A stretch of DNA of 64,000 bases from Sphingomonas donggukensis (GTDB lineage Bacteria > Pseudomonadota > Alphaproteobacteria > Sphingomonadales > Sphingomonadaceae): NCBI RefSeq assembly GCF_023674425.1, contig NZ_CP098401.1, positions 1,674,001 through 1,738,000 on the forward strand, in the 5' to 3' direction. The stretch's first letter is position 1. The number at the start of each line of letters is the position of its first letter. Made by a program: the position numbers and the translations under genes. The notes below the pieces were generated by a model that saw only the letters and a list, made by a program, of their open reading frames with translations, did no database searches and was not told the origin of the DNA. This document shows positions 1 to 7,974 of the stretch, in pieces.

Positions 1-371
1 CTGGCGACGGCGATCGCGGCATCGCCCAGCGGCTGCGCCGCGTCGGTCAGCCGGTCCATCGCGAGGCCCCAGCCAAGCGTCGCCACGACCGCGGCGGCGA
101 GCCACAAAGCGATCTCGATCGCGCTCATCCGCTCGACCGCAACCTCGCCGCCGTCCGCCTTGGCGCGGCGCCAGTTGAGGAAACCGTAGGCGTTGATCGC
201 GACGAAGAAGAGCTGGAGCAGCGCCTGGCTGTACAGCCGCGCATCGAACACGACGAACGCAAGAACCCCGGTCGAGGCGATGCCGAAAGCGTAGTTCCAC
301 AAATTGCGCCGGACGGCGAGCGCGACGCAGATCAGGCCCAGTGCCGCGGCCACCCATTCGAGCGATGTCAT
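1..371 (-). CDS. pnuC: Nicotinamide mononucleotide/riboside transporter PnuC (3' end cut by window)
   Basis: Reading the minus strand from an ATG at 371 gives at least 123 residues with no stop before the window edge, so the C-terminus is missing. A strong Shine-Dalgarno (GGAGGGGG, 374-381 complemented) precedes the ATG. The protein is hydrophobic and has the PnuC hallmarks WNYAFGI near residue 25 and LYSQALLQLFF near residue 46, followed by the NAYGFLNWR stretch. PnuC proteins are inner-membrane facilitators that bring in nicotinamide riboside for NAD synthesis. The gene is divergent from the flavin- and NADP-dependent reductase at 434. The family call rests on these conserved segments only. 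Confidence 0.8.
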   Translation of the reverse strand, partial: MTSLEWVAAALGLICVALAVRRNLWNYAFGIASTGVLAFVVFDARLYSQALLQLFFVAINAYGFLNWRRAKADGGEVAVERMSAIEIALWLAAAVVATLGWGLAMDRLTDAAQPLGDAAIAVA

Positions 372-433
372 GTCCCCCTCCTAGCCGCCCCGCCGGCAAG
401 CCGCTAGCATCCGCGCCAAAAGCGGAGAGCAGC

Positions 434-1732
434 ATGCGGCATATCGCGGTGATCGGGTCCGGCCCGGCCGGCTATTACACTGCGGAGGCCGCACAAAAGG
501 CGTTCGGGGACACCGTGCGGGTCGATATCGTCGACCGGCTGCCGGTGCCGTTCGGGCTGATCCGCACCGGCGTCGCGCCCGATCACCAGTCGATCAAGGC
601 GGTATCGCGCCGGTACGAGGCGACGGCGCTCGGCGACAATGTGCGCTTCGTCGGCAATGTCGCGGTGGGGCGCGACGTGTCGATCCCGGAGCTTCTGGAG
701 CTGTACGACGCGGTCGTGCTGGCGACCGGGGCGCCCGCCGACCGACCGCTCGGCATTCCGGGCGACGACCTGCCCGGCGTGATCGGATCGGCGGCGTTCG
801 TCGGCTGGTACAATGGCCATCCGGATCACGCGGCGCTCGCCCCCGCGCTCAATGGCGGCGGCGTAGTGATCGTCGGTAACGGCAATGTCGCGCTGGACGT
901 CGCGCGCATCCTGGCGAAGGCGGAGGACGAGTTTTCGGGCTCCGACATCGTCGGCCATGCGCTCGACCGCCTGCGCGCGAGCCACGCGGGCGACATCACG
1001 CTGCTCGGCCGGCGCGGACCGCACCAGATCGCTATGACGCCGAAGGAACTGGGCGAGCTTGGCCACCTGTCTCGCGCCATGCCGGTCGTCGACCCCTCCG
1101 ACCTGCCGCCGCGTGAGGATGACGACGCGCTGGAGCCAGGCCAGCGCAAGTCGGTCGCGCACCTCCGGGACTTCGCTGCCCGCTCCGACTACAAGCCGAT
1201 AAGCATCGTGTTCGACTTCTTCGCCAAGCCGGTTGCGATCGAGGGCGACGGGCGGGTCGAGCGGGTGGTGGTCGAGGGCACCGCGCTGCAACCCGACGGC
1301 AGCGCGCGCGGGACCGGCGAGACCTATGCGATCCCGGCGTCGATGGTGGTCAGCTGCATCGGCTATCGTACCCCCAAAATCGAAGGCGTGCCCTATGACG
1401 AGGCGCTCGGGCGGTTCGCCAACGACGACGGTCGAATATCGGGCGGGCTCTACGCGGTCGGCTGGGCGCGGCGCGGGCCCACGGGGACAATAGGCACCAA
1501 CCGCCCCGACGGATTCGCGATCGTCGAGAAGATCGCCGCGGACATGCCAAGCGATTCGGGCAAGGCGGGCCGCGCCGGCCTCGACGCGCTGCTGACGTCA
1601 CGCGGCGTGGACATCGTCACCTTCCGCGACTGGCAGCGGATCGACGCCGCCGAAGTCGCACAGGCCCGCGTCGGCGCCCCGCGCGAGAAATTCGTCGGCA
1701 TCGATGCTATGCTGGATGCGCGCGGCGGCTGA
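434..1732 (+). CDS. FAD-dependent ferredoxin--NADP+ reductase, adrenodoxin reductase (FprA) type
   Basis: A 432-residue flavoprotein that should move electrons between NADPH and a ferredoxin. The Rossmann FAD motif GSGPAG begins at residue 8. The conserved [15 protein letters not shown] segment follows near residue 38. A second nucleotide motif, [11 protein letters not shown], is near residue 148, and GTNRPDG is near residue 353. All are characteristic of the adrenodoxin reductase/FprA family rather than the plant-type FNR family. The reading frame is open from 341, but that start would overlap divergent pnuC. The ATG at 434 has a GGAG at 424-427 and places the FAD motif at the expected N-terminus. 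Sphingomonads carry many ferredoxin-dependent P450s and dioxygenases that could be partners (inference). Confidence 0.9.
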   Translation: MRHIAVIGSGPAGYYTAEAAQKAFGDTVRVDIVDRLPVPFGLIRTGVAPDHQSIKAVSRRYEATALGDNVRFVGNVAVGRDVSIPELLELYDAVVLATGAPADRPLGIPGDDLPGVIGSAAFVGWYNGHPDHAALAPALNGGGVVIVGNGNVALDVARILAKAEDEFSGSDIVGHALDRLRASHAGDITLLGRRGPHQIAMTPKELGELGHLSRAMPVVDPSDLPPREDDDALEPGQRKSVAHLRDFAARSDYKPISIVFDFFAKPVAIEGDGRVERVVVEGTALQPDGSARGTGETYAIPASMVVSCIGYRTPKIEGVPYDEALGRFANDDGRISGGLYAVGWARRGPTGTIGTNRPDGFAIVEKIAADMPSDSGKAGRAGLDALLTSRGVDIVTFRDWQRIDAAEVAQARVGAPREKFVGIDAMLDARGG

Positions 1733-1754
1733 AATTTCGGGGACATCGCTGCAA

Positions 1755-1831
<77 letters not shown>

Positions 1832-1905
1832 ACACATTGCAGGGTGCGGCGCCTAGCGGGCGGGCGCGCAGGGTTCAAGGGGAAAGTGGTGGTGGACTTA
1901 TTTCC

Positions 1906-2028
1906 ATCCTCCCCGGCACGGGCAGGTGGCAGCGCAAAGCGCTGACGGAGGGGGCCATCCGATAGCGCAGCGTTTGCTGCCCGCCCCCTCCACCGCTTCG
2001 CGGTCCCCCTCCCCGTGCCGGGGAGGAT
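1906..2028 (+). repeat. Family A palindromic repeat, copy 1
   Basis: A roughly 123-bp element bounded by the inverted termini ATCCTCCCCGGCACGGG and CCCGTGCCGGGGAGGAT. The inner arms are GTGGCAGCGC...GCTGACGGAGGGGGC and GCCCCCTCCACCGCTTCGC. One base of the left palindrome differs from the other copies (CACGGGCAGG). It ends next to the stop of the DUF808 gene. Related copies are near 5911, 17244, 21029, 45565 and 57950. Confidence 0.85.
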
Positions 2029-2029
2029 T

Positions 2030-2974
2030 TTAGTGCGCTGCCCCGCCCCGCATCCTTGTGTATGCTTGATACCCCACGACAATCACCGCACCGACGATCC
2101 CGCCGACGATGGCCGCGCCGATCGCGCCGACCAGCCAGTGGACCGCGCCATGCGCGACCAGCGTCGCCGCACCGGCGACCTCCGCGGCGTGTTCGATGGC
2201 GTGCGGGATGGCGCCCAGCCCGAAGACATCCAGCCCGTGCGCGATGATGCCGCCGCCGACCCAGATCATTGCCGCGGTGCCGATGATCGACAGCGCCTTC
2301 AGCAATTTCGGCATCGCCGCGACCAGCCCGCGGCCGACCGCCTGGCTCGCCCCCGAGGCCGACTTCGCCAGCCGCAGACCGACATCGTCCATCTTCACGA
2401 TCAGCGCGACCACGCCGTACACGCCGATGGTGATGGCGATGCCGACGATGGCGAGCACCACGCCTTGCGTCAGCAGCGGCTCGCCCTCCAGGTCCGACAG
2501 AGCGATCGCCATGATCTCGCCCGACAGGATGAAGTCGGTGCGGACCGCGCCCGACACCTGGCGATCCTCGAGTGCCTTCGGGTCGGTGATCTCGACAACG
2601 GCCTCGGCATGGTCACCGCCGCCCAGTGCGTGCCAGACCTTCTCCACGCCCTCGAAACACAGGTATGCGCCGCCGACCATCAGGATCGGGGTGATCGCCC
2701 ACGGCGCGAACGCGCTGAGCACGAGGGCGGCGGGCAGCAGGAAGATCAGCTTGTTCTTCAGCGACCCCAGCGCGATCTTGCCGATGATCGGCAGTTCGCG
2801 GTCGGGGCTGAGGCCGTGGACATATTGCGGGGTGACTGCGGTATCGTCGATCACCACGCCCGCCGACTTGGTCCCCGCCCGCACTGCGGCCGCCGACACA
2901 TCGTCGAGCGACGCGCCCGCCAGCTTCGCGAGCGCCGCGATATCGTCGAGCAGGGCTACCAATCCACCGGGCAT
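2030..2974 (-). CDS. DUF808 (YedI family) inner-membrane protein
   Basis: A 314-residue protein opening with MPGGLVALLDDIAALAKLAG and containing the TKSAGVVIDDTAVTPQYV and ELPIIGKIALGSLKNKL segments typical of DUF808/YedI proteins (about 300 residues in E. coli). Several strongly hydrophobic stretches follow: an AALVLSAF region, a central ALVVLAIVG-type region and two near the C-terminus. The function of the family is not established. It is transcribed alone; its start is about 110 bp from the PHA genes on the opposite strand, and a family A repeat abuts its 3' end. Confidence 0.85.
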   Translation of the reverse strand: MPGGLVALLDDIAALAKLAGASLDDVSAAAVRAGTKSAGVVIDDTAVTPQYVHGLSPDRELPIIGKIALGSLKNKLIFLLPAALVLSAFAPWAITPILMVGGAYLCFEGVEKVWHALGGGDHAEAVVEITDPKALEDRQVSGAVRTDFILSGEIMAIALSDLEGEPLLTQGVVLAIVGIAITIGVYGVVALIVKMDDVGLRLAKSASGASQAVGRGLVAAMPKLLKALSIIGTAAMIWVGGGIIAHGLDVFGLGAIPHAIEHAAEVAGAATLVAHGAVHWLVGAIGAAIVGGIVGAVIVVGYQAYTRMRGGAAH

Positions 2975-3084
2975 CGCAATTCCTGTCTGGTCTGTCCGAC
3001 CCCGCTAACGCACGAAATGCCGCGGCGCACCAGATTTGGTTGCGCTTGACGGACGCGGCGAACCCGGCAACGATCGCGCACATA

Positions 3085-3444
3085 ATGACGGTCGATCCCG
3101 CATCCTTCTTTCGGGACATGCTCGGCCAGTGGGAGAGCATGGCCAACCAGTACGGCGCGCAGGCGATGAAGTCGCCCGAGGCGGCGCGCGCGATGGGCGC
3201 CGCGACGAGCGCCGGCGCTCAACTGCAACAAGCTTCGAAGGACGCGATGGGCCGCGCGCTCGCCGCCGCCAACATGCCGAGCCGCGAGGAAGTGACGGGC
3301 CTGAGCGAACGCATGGCCGGTGTCGAGGACCGGCTGCGGCGGATCGAAACGCTGCTGGAGCGGATCGCCGGCGCCCCCGCCGAAACCGCAGCGCCGCGCC
3401 CGAAGCCCGCCCGCTCCAAGAAGCCGCTCAAGGCGAAAGGTTGA
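3085..3444 (+). CDS. Small PhaE-like polyhydroxyalkanoate synthase subunit
   Basis: A 119-residue protein. The N-terminal SFFRDMLGQWESMANQYG resembles the start of PhaE, the non-catalytic subunit of class III PHA synthases. The segment at about residues 66-94 (SREEVTGLSERM onward) is a predicted coiled coil like the PhaE C-terminal region. The end is a Lys/Pro/Ala-rich tail (RPKPARSKKPLKAKG), as in granule-associated proteins. It is much shorter than typical PhaE (300 or more residues), so it may be a reduced PhaE or a PhaM-like activator. The ATG at 3085 was chosen because homology begins there. The stop overlaps the TTG start of phaC (TTGA at 3441-3444), implying coupled translation. Confidence 0.65.
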   Translation: MTVDPASFFRDMLGQWESMANQYGAQAMKSPEAARAMGAATSAGAQLQQASKDAMGRALAAANMPSREEVTGLSERMAGVEDRLRRIETLLERIAGAPAETAAPRPKPARSKKPLKAKG

Positions 3445-4526
3445 GCGGCACCGGCGCACAGCAGTCGACCGCCGACCCGATCGCCGCGGCCCGGGTCGAA
3501 TTCGACCGCGCGCTCCAGCGCAACATCAAGGGGCTTGGCTATTTCGCCTCCCCCGCCCCGGTGCTCGGCGCGTCGGCGAAGGACGTGCTGATCGATCGTG
3601 GCACGATGCGGCTCTACCATTATCATCCGCGCGTCGATGAAGTGTACCGCGTGCCGATCCTGCTGGTCATGGCGACGACCAACCGCGGCTATATCTTCGA
3701 CATGGTGCCGGGGCAGAGTTTCGTCGAATTCCTGCTCGACGCCGGATATGACGTGTTCATGCTCGACTGGACCGCGCCTCGCGCGGACGAGGGCAAGCTG
3801 ACGCTCGCCGACTATGTGCTCGGCTTCCTGCCCGAGGCGATCACCCGCGTGCTGGACGAAACCGGCGAGCCCGACCTGACGGTCGTCGGCTATTGCTTCG
3901 GCGGCGTGCTGTCGGTGCTGTGGGCGGCACTGCATCCGGACGGCCCGGCGCAGAATCTGGTGTGCTTCACCACGCCGGTGGATTTCGCGGCGATGGAGAT
4001 GTTCCAGGCGTGGGCCGACCCGCGGTTTTTCGACGTCGACCGGCTGGTCGACACCTTCGGCCAGTGCCCGGCGGACATGCTGTACCAGGCGTTCGACCTG
4101 CTGCGCCCCGGCGCGCGCATCGCGGGCAATATCCGGCTGTTCGACAATCTTTGGAACGACGAATTCGTCAAAAGCTATCGCATGTTCGATCGCTGGGCCG
4201 CCGACATGCTGCCGCTGGCCGGCGAATATTTCCGTGAGACGACCAAGAAACTGATGTGGGAGAACCGGTTGATGGCGGGGACGATGGATGTCGCGGGGCG
4301 CGCGGTCGATCTGGGGGCGATCACCCTCCCCTTCCTCCACGTCGTCGCCGAGCACGATCATATCGTCCCGAGCGCCGCATCGGCCCCGCTGATCGAGCGC
4401 GTCGGCTCGACCGACAAGGAGCAGGTGGTGCTGAAGGGCGGGCACGTCAGCCTGGTCGCGGGGGCGAACGCGCAGAAGCGGCTTTGGCCGAAACTCGATC
4501 AGTGGCTGCAGGAGCGGTCGCTTTGA
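3441..4526 (+). CDS. phaC: Class III-like poly(3-hydroxyalkanoate) synthase catalytic subunit
   Basis: A 361-residue alpha/beta-hydrolase-fold enzyme that polymerises hydroxyacyl-CoA into PHA granules. The lipase-like box GYCFGG puts the nucleophile at Cys152. The other triad members are Asp306 (VAEHDHIVP) and His335 (GGHVSLV). Both length and spacing match the short class III PhaC, not the roughly 560-600-residue class I enzymes. The start is TTG at 3441 overlapping the stop of the PhaE-like gene; a class III PhaC paired with a PhaE-like partner is consistent. The downstream GNAT gene also starts with TTG overlapping this stop. Confidence 0.88.
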   Translation: MSGTGAQQSTADPIAAARVEFDRALQRNIKGLGYFASPAPVLGASAKDVLIDRGTMRLYHYHPRVDEVYRVPILLVMATTNRGYIFDMVPGQSFVEFLLDAGYDVFMLDWTAPRADEGKLTLADYVLGFLPEAITRVLDETGEPDLTVVGYCFGGVLSVLWAALHPDGPAQNLVCFTTPVDFAAMEMFQAWADPRFFDVDRLVDTFGQCPADMLYQAFDLLRPGARIAGNIRLFDNLWNDEFVKSYRMFDRWAADMLPLAGEYFRETTKKLMWENRLMAGTMDVAGRAVDLGAITLPFLHVVAEHDHIVPSAASAPLIERVGSTDKEQVVLKGGHVSLVAGANAQKRLWPKLDQWLQERSL

Positions 4527-5053
4527 TCCGCGCGTTCGCGAGCGACGACCGGACGGCGATGCTGGCGTTCGCGCAAGGGCTGCCCGAGCATGACCTCATG
4601 TTCCTCGGCCGCGATTTGCGCCATCCGCGCGTCGTCGATGCCTGGGCCGCGGCGATTTCGGACGGGGATATCGACAGCCTGCTGCATGAGGATGAGGGCC
4701 GCATCACCGGCTCCGCCGCGCTGGTCCGCGATCCGCTCGGTTGGTCGGGGCATGTCGGTGAGGTCCGTGTGCTCGTCGCGACCGCGGCGCGGGGCCAGGG
4801 CGTCGGGCGCGCGCTGCTGGCAGCGATCATTCGCACGGCGCAGAACCACGGGCTGAAGAAGCTCACCGCGCGGATGACGCCGGATCAATCGGCGGCGATC
4901 GAGCTGTTCGAAAGCCAGGGTTTTCGCGGTGAGGCGCTGTTGAAGGACCACGCGATCGACCGGCAGGGACGGCTGCACGATATCGCGATCCTCAGCCTCG
5001 ATCTGGAGCGCGAGGCCGTGCGCCAGACGGCATTCGGGATGCAGGACGCGTAA
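4523..5053 (+). CDS. GNAT family N-acetyltransferase
   Basis: A 176-residue acetyltransferase. The acetyl-CoA-binding motif A is ARGQGVGRALL at about residues 89-99, after a beta strand ending GEVRVLVATA. The typical C-terminal segment (SAAIELFESQGFRGEA) follows. The substrate is unknown. The start is TTG at 4523 inside the phaC stop (TTGA), with GGAGCGG upstream, so it is cotranscribed and translationally coupled with phaC. A link to PHA metabolism is suggested only by this arrangement. Confidence 0.8.
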   Translation: MIRAFASDDRTAMLAFAQGLPEHDLMFLGRDLRHPRVVDAWAAAISDGDIDSLLHEDEGRITGSAALVRDPLGWSGHVGEVRVLVATAARGQGVGRALLAAIIRTAQNHGLKKLTARMTPDQSAAIELFESQGFRGEALLKDHAIDRQGRLHDIAILSLDLEREAVRQTAFGMQDA

Positions 5054-5114
5054 CCGCGGACATTTACGCGACTGCGGGGCGTTACACCGCAGCGCAACAT
5101 AGAGGACGCAAAGA

Positions 5115-5906
5115 ATGGCGACGATCGACGGCAATGCGGTGCCCCCGCCCTCAAAATTCCTGGCACTGACCGAATTGCCACGCGCGCTCTTCGAACTGGG
5201 CAGCTTGGCGTGGACGGCGCCGTGGCTGATGGCCGGGCCGCGCGGCGACGGACACCCGGTGCTGGTGCTGCCAGGGTTCGTCACCACCGACATCTCGACC
5301 GGCATCCTGCGCCGCTTCCTGACCGCAAAGGGCTATGAGGCGCATAGCTGGAACCTCGGGCGCAACCTGGGGCCAAAAGCGATCGGGCGCGAGGGCGAGA
5401 AGCTAATCGCGCGGCTGGAGGAAGTTCATGCCCTGACCGGCCAGAAAGTCAGCCTCGTGGGCTGGAGCTTGGGCGGCGTGATGGCGCGCCTGCTCGCCAA
5501 CTGGCGGCCCGATCTGGTGCGTCAGGTCATCACGCTGGGATCGCCCTTCGCGGGCAGCCCCAAGGCATCGAACGTCTGGCGCGCCTATGAGGCGCTGACC
5601 GGCGACCGCATCGACGGCGACCACACCCGGAAACTACGCGAACAGAGCGCCTCCGCCCCGCCCGTCCCGACGACGGCGATCTACTCTAAGGGCGACGGCG
5701 TTGTTGCATGGCAAAACTGCCGCGAAGGCGAATGCGCCAACACCGACAATATCGAAGTGTATGGCAGCCACATCGGGCTGGGCGTCAACCCCGCCGTGCT
5801 GAACGCAATCGTTGACCGATTGGCGCAGCCGGAGGGGGCATTCGCGCGGTTCGAACGGCGCGGACTCGGGCGGATCGTGTATCCGTCGAGCGGCCACGCG
5901 CATTGA
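5115..5906 (+). CDS. Alpha/beta hydrolase (lipase/esterase-like)
   Basis: A 263-residue cytoplasmic alpha/beta hydrolase. The nucleophile elbow GWSLGG places Ser118. The following strand ITLGSPF is typical of lipases of the LipA/PGAP1-like type. Asp194 (KGDGVV) and His219 (YGSHIGLG) are positioned to complete the triad. It has no recognisable signal peptide. It follows the phaC-GNAT pair on the same strand after 61 bp, so it may be part of the same unit and could act on acyl esters or intracellular polymer, but no specific substrate can be read from the sequence. Confidence 0.75.
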   Translation: MATIDGNAVPPPSKFLALTELPRALFELGSLAWTAPWLMAGPRGDGHPVLVLPGFVTTDISTGILRRFLTAKGYEAHSWNLGRNLGPKAIGREGEKLIARLEEVHALTGQKVSLVGWSLGGVMARLLANWRPDLVRQVITLGSPFAGSPKASNVWRAYEALTGDRIDGDHTRKLREQSASAPPVPTTAIYSKGDGVVAWQNCREGECANTDNIEVYGSHIGLGVNPAVLNAIVDRLAQPEGAFARFERRGLGRIVYPSSGHAH

Positions 5907-5910
5907 TCTA

Positions 5911-6034
5911 ATCCTCCCCGGCACGGGGAGGTGGCATCGCGCAGCGATGACGGAGGGGGCGAGCCGACGGCGCAGCGCCCGCGGCAGTCCCCCTCCACCG
6001 CCTCCGGCGGTTCCCCTCCCCGTGCCGGGGAGGA
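5911..6034 (+). repeat. Family A palindromic repeat, copy 2
   Basis: A full-length copy with termini ATCCTCCCCGGCACGGGGAG and CTCCCCGTGCCGGGGAGGA and inner arms TGGCATCGCGCAGCGATGACGG and CTCCACCGCCTCCGGCGG. It fills the gap between two convergent genes (hydrolase and phasin), so it may also act as a transcript-end hairpin. Confidence 0.85.
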
Positions 6035-6042
6035 GTTTCGGC

Positions 6043-6396
6043 CTAGCCCTTGTCCCCGCGGAACGGAGCGGCGCTTTCCCGACCGAACTGCATGATGAGC
6101 TCGCCGATCTCGCGCGCCTGCGCCATGCTGCGGCTGCCCTGTTCGCGCAGGTAATCGCTCTGGATCTTCATCACTTCAGACAGATCCTTGGCGCCCGCCG
6201 CGGCCCGCATCGCGGCAAAGGCTTCGCGGGCGTTCTGCTCGGCCTGGTCGATCACCTTCAGCCCGACCTGCGAGCTGCCTTCGGCGACCTTTTCGCCCGA
6301 CGCCTTCATCGCCTCGCCGGCGCGCTTCATCGGGTCGATCACCTTCTCGTTCACGGTATCCTTGACCTTCTCGGTCGTCGATTTCGGGTCAGCCAT
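6043..6396 (-). CDS. Phasin family protein
   Basis: A 117-residue amphipathic, almost entirely helical protein. It has the phasin-type core with a repeated KASGEKVAEGSSQVG pattern and an LSEVMKIQSDYLREQGSRSM segment, as in phasin_2 proteins that coat PHA granules. It lacks any signal peptide. Its ATG overlaps the end of the wax ester synthase gene by 8 bp, so the two are cotranscribed. This links the coat protein to neutral-lipid or PHA granules; the sequence does not show which. Confidence 0.85.
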   Translation of the reverse strand: MADPKSTTEKVKDTVNEKVIDPMKRAGEAMKASGEKVAEGSSQVGLKVIDQAEQNAREAFAAMRAAAGAKDLSEVMKIQSDYLREQGSRSMAQAREIGELIMQFGRESAAPFRGDKG

Positions 6397-7855
6397 TCTT
6401 GCCTCCTGCCTTCTTGCTGGGTTTTGCCGGCGCGGGTTTCGGCGCCGCTGCTGCCTTCAACGCCTCGAACGCCGATTTCAGCGCATCGGCATAGTCTTGA
6501 GGGTCCGGCATCATGTCGCGGTCGCTGGTGAAGCTGATCGCGATCGTGTCGACGTAGCTGTACACCGTGTTGATAAGGCCCATCGAATCGAAGATCGGCC
6601 CCGTCCCGTACATCGCCACCATCTGCGCGCCCGCGAAGTACAACGGCACGCGGCTGCCGGGCACGTTGGTGACGACGCAGTTGAACACCGGCGCGTGGGC
6701 GTTGGCCGCGCCGGCACGCGTGTAGAGCCGCGCCGACAGGCCGGCGAGGCCCGAAGGGATCAGTTGGCTGTAGTCGCTCAAGGTCTTGGCGCCGACCGCA
6801 TTCGTCATCGCCTTCGAATTGCTCGCCTCGCCGTGAACATAGCGCAGCCGTTCGAGCGGATCGGCGATATGCGTGCCGAGCGCCACGACCATCGCGGAGA
6901 CGAGGTTGCCGAGCGCCGCCTTCTCCCCCTCCCCGCGCACGCTGATCGGCGCCATCGCGGTCAGGCTGGCGTCGGGCAGCTCGCCCCTCGCCTCCAGATA
7001 GCCGCGCAGGCCGCCGCCCACGACCGCGAGGATCACGTCGTTCACGGTCGCGCCGGGCACTGCCTTCCTGATCTCGGCGATGTCGGCGAGCTTCATGGGC
7101 ACGGCATCGAACACGCGGTGGGCACCGACCTTGCCGTTGAAACGGGTCTTCGGCGCGGGCTTCACGCCGGCGAGGCTCACGTCACCCTTGCCGACGCCCT
7201 TCGTCAGCCGCGCGAGGCCGGGGATGGTGTTGGCCAGCACCTCGGCATGTTTGAAGGGGGCGCGCAGATTGTTGAAATAGGTGCGGATCAGCATGTCGCC
7301 GATGCCGGGCAGGCTGTCGGGCGACCAGTCGTCGTCGGGGATGCGGTTGGGCTTGTCGGGCGACAGGTCGTGGACCGCGGCGGAGAGTTCGACCCCCGAC
7401 ATGCCGTCGATGGCGGCGTGATGAACCTTGGCGACCAGCGCGAAGCAGCCCTTTGGCAGCCCCGCGATATTGTCGAGCCCCTCGACGATGGTGAATTCCC
7501 ACAAGGGCTTGTTCAGGTCGAGCGGACGGGCGTGGAGCCGCGCGACCTGGATGCACAATTGCCGCCAGTCGCCCGGCGCGGGCAGCGCGATGTGGCGGAT
7601 GTGGAACTCGATGTCGAAATCGGGATCCTCGATCCAGTACGGATGGTCGAGGTCGAGCGGCACCCGCACCAGCCGCTGGCGGAAGCTGCGCGCCCCGCCC
7701 AGCCGCGACGCGACGAAGGCGAGGATATCCTTGAAACGCACCCTGCCCCCCGGCGCGGTCGAGGGATCGTAGATGCCGACCGACCCGATGTGCATCGGCG
7801 TGTGCGGGGTTTCCAGATAGACGAACGACGCATCCTGCCCGGATAGTTGGTGCAT
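6389..7855 (-). CDS. Wax ester synthase / diacylglycerol acyltransferase (WS/DGAT)
   Basis: A 488-residue acyltransferase of the bacterial WS/DGAT family, which esterifies fatty alcohols or diacylglycerol with acyl-CoA. The N-terminus MHQLSGQDASFVYLETP is characteristic. The catalytic HHAAIDG motif (HHxxxDG) is at about residues 145-151, and the late NVPGSRVPLYFAGA and IFDSMGLINTVYSY segments match the family. The tail (KPAPAKPSKKAGGKNG) is Lys/Pro-rich. It overlaps the phasin gene, forming a two-gene unit near the PHA synthase genes. A family B repeat sits immediately upstream. Confidence 0.92.
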   Translation of the reverse strand: MHQLSGQDASFVYLETPHTPMHIGSVGIYDPSTAPGGRVRFKDILAFVASRLGGARSFRQRLVRVPLDLDHPYWIEDPDFDIEFHIRHIALPAPGDWRQLCIQVARLHARPLDLNKPLWEFTIVEGLDNIAGLPKGCFALVAKVHHAAIDGMSGVELSAAVHDLSPDKPNRIPDDDWSPDSLPGIGDMLIRTYFNNLRAPFKHAEVLANTIPGLARLTKGVGKGDVSLAGVKPAPKTRFNGKVGAHRVFDAVPMKLADIAEIRKAVPGATVNDVILAVVGGGLRGYLEARGELPDASLTAMAPISVRGEGEKAALGNLVSAMVVALGTHIADPLERLRYVHGEASNSKAMTNAVGAKTLSDYSQLIPSGLAGLSARLYTRAGAANAHAPVFNCVVTNVPGSRVPLYFAGAQMVAMYGTGPIFDSMGLINTVYSYVDTIAISFTSDRDMMPDPQDYADALKSAFEALKAAAAPKPAPAKPSKKAGGKNG

Positions 7856-7857
7856 AT

Positions 7858-7967
7858 GTCTCCCTCTCCCCGTTGGGGAGAGGGCCGGGGAGAGGGGGAC
7901 GTCTCACCGAGACCGCCCACCTGCCGCACCGCCCCTCTCCCAACCCTATCCCCAACGGGGAGAGGGC
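7858..7967 (+). repeat. Family B palindromic repeat
   Basis: An element of about 110 bp with inverted ends CCCTCTCCCCGTTGGGGAG and CTCCCAACC...CCCCAACGGGGAGAGGG. It occupies the whole gap between the WS/DGAT start (7855) and the P450 stop (7975). It is unrelated in sequence to family A but built the same way. It is the only copy I saw in this window. Confidence 0.75.
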
Positions 7968-7974
7968 TTTCCAC

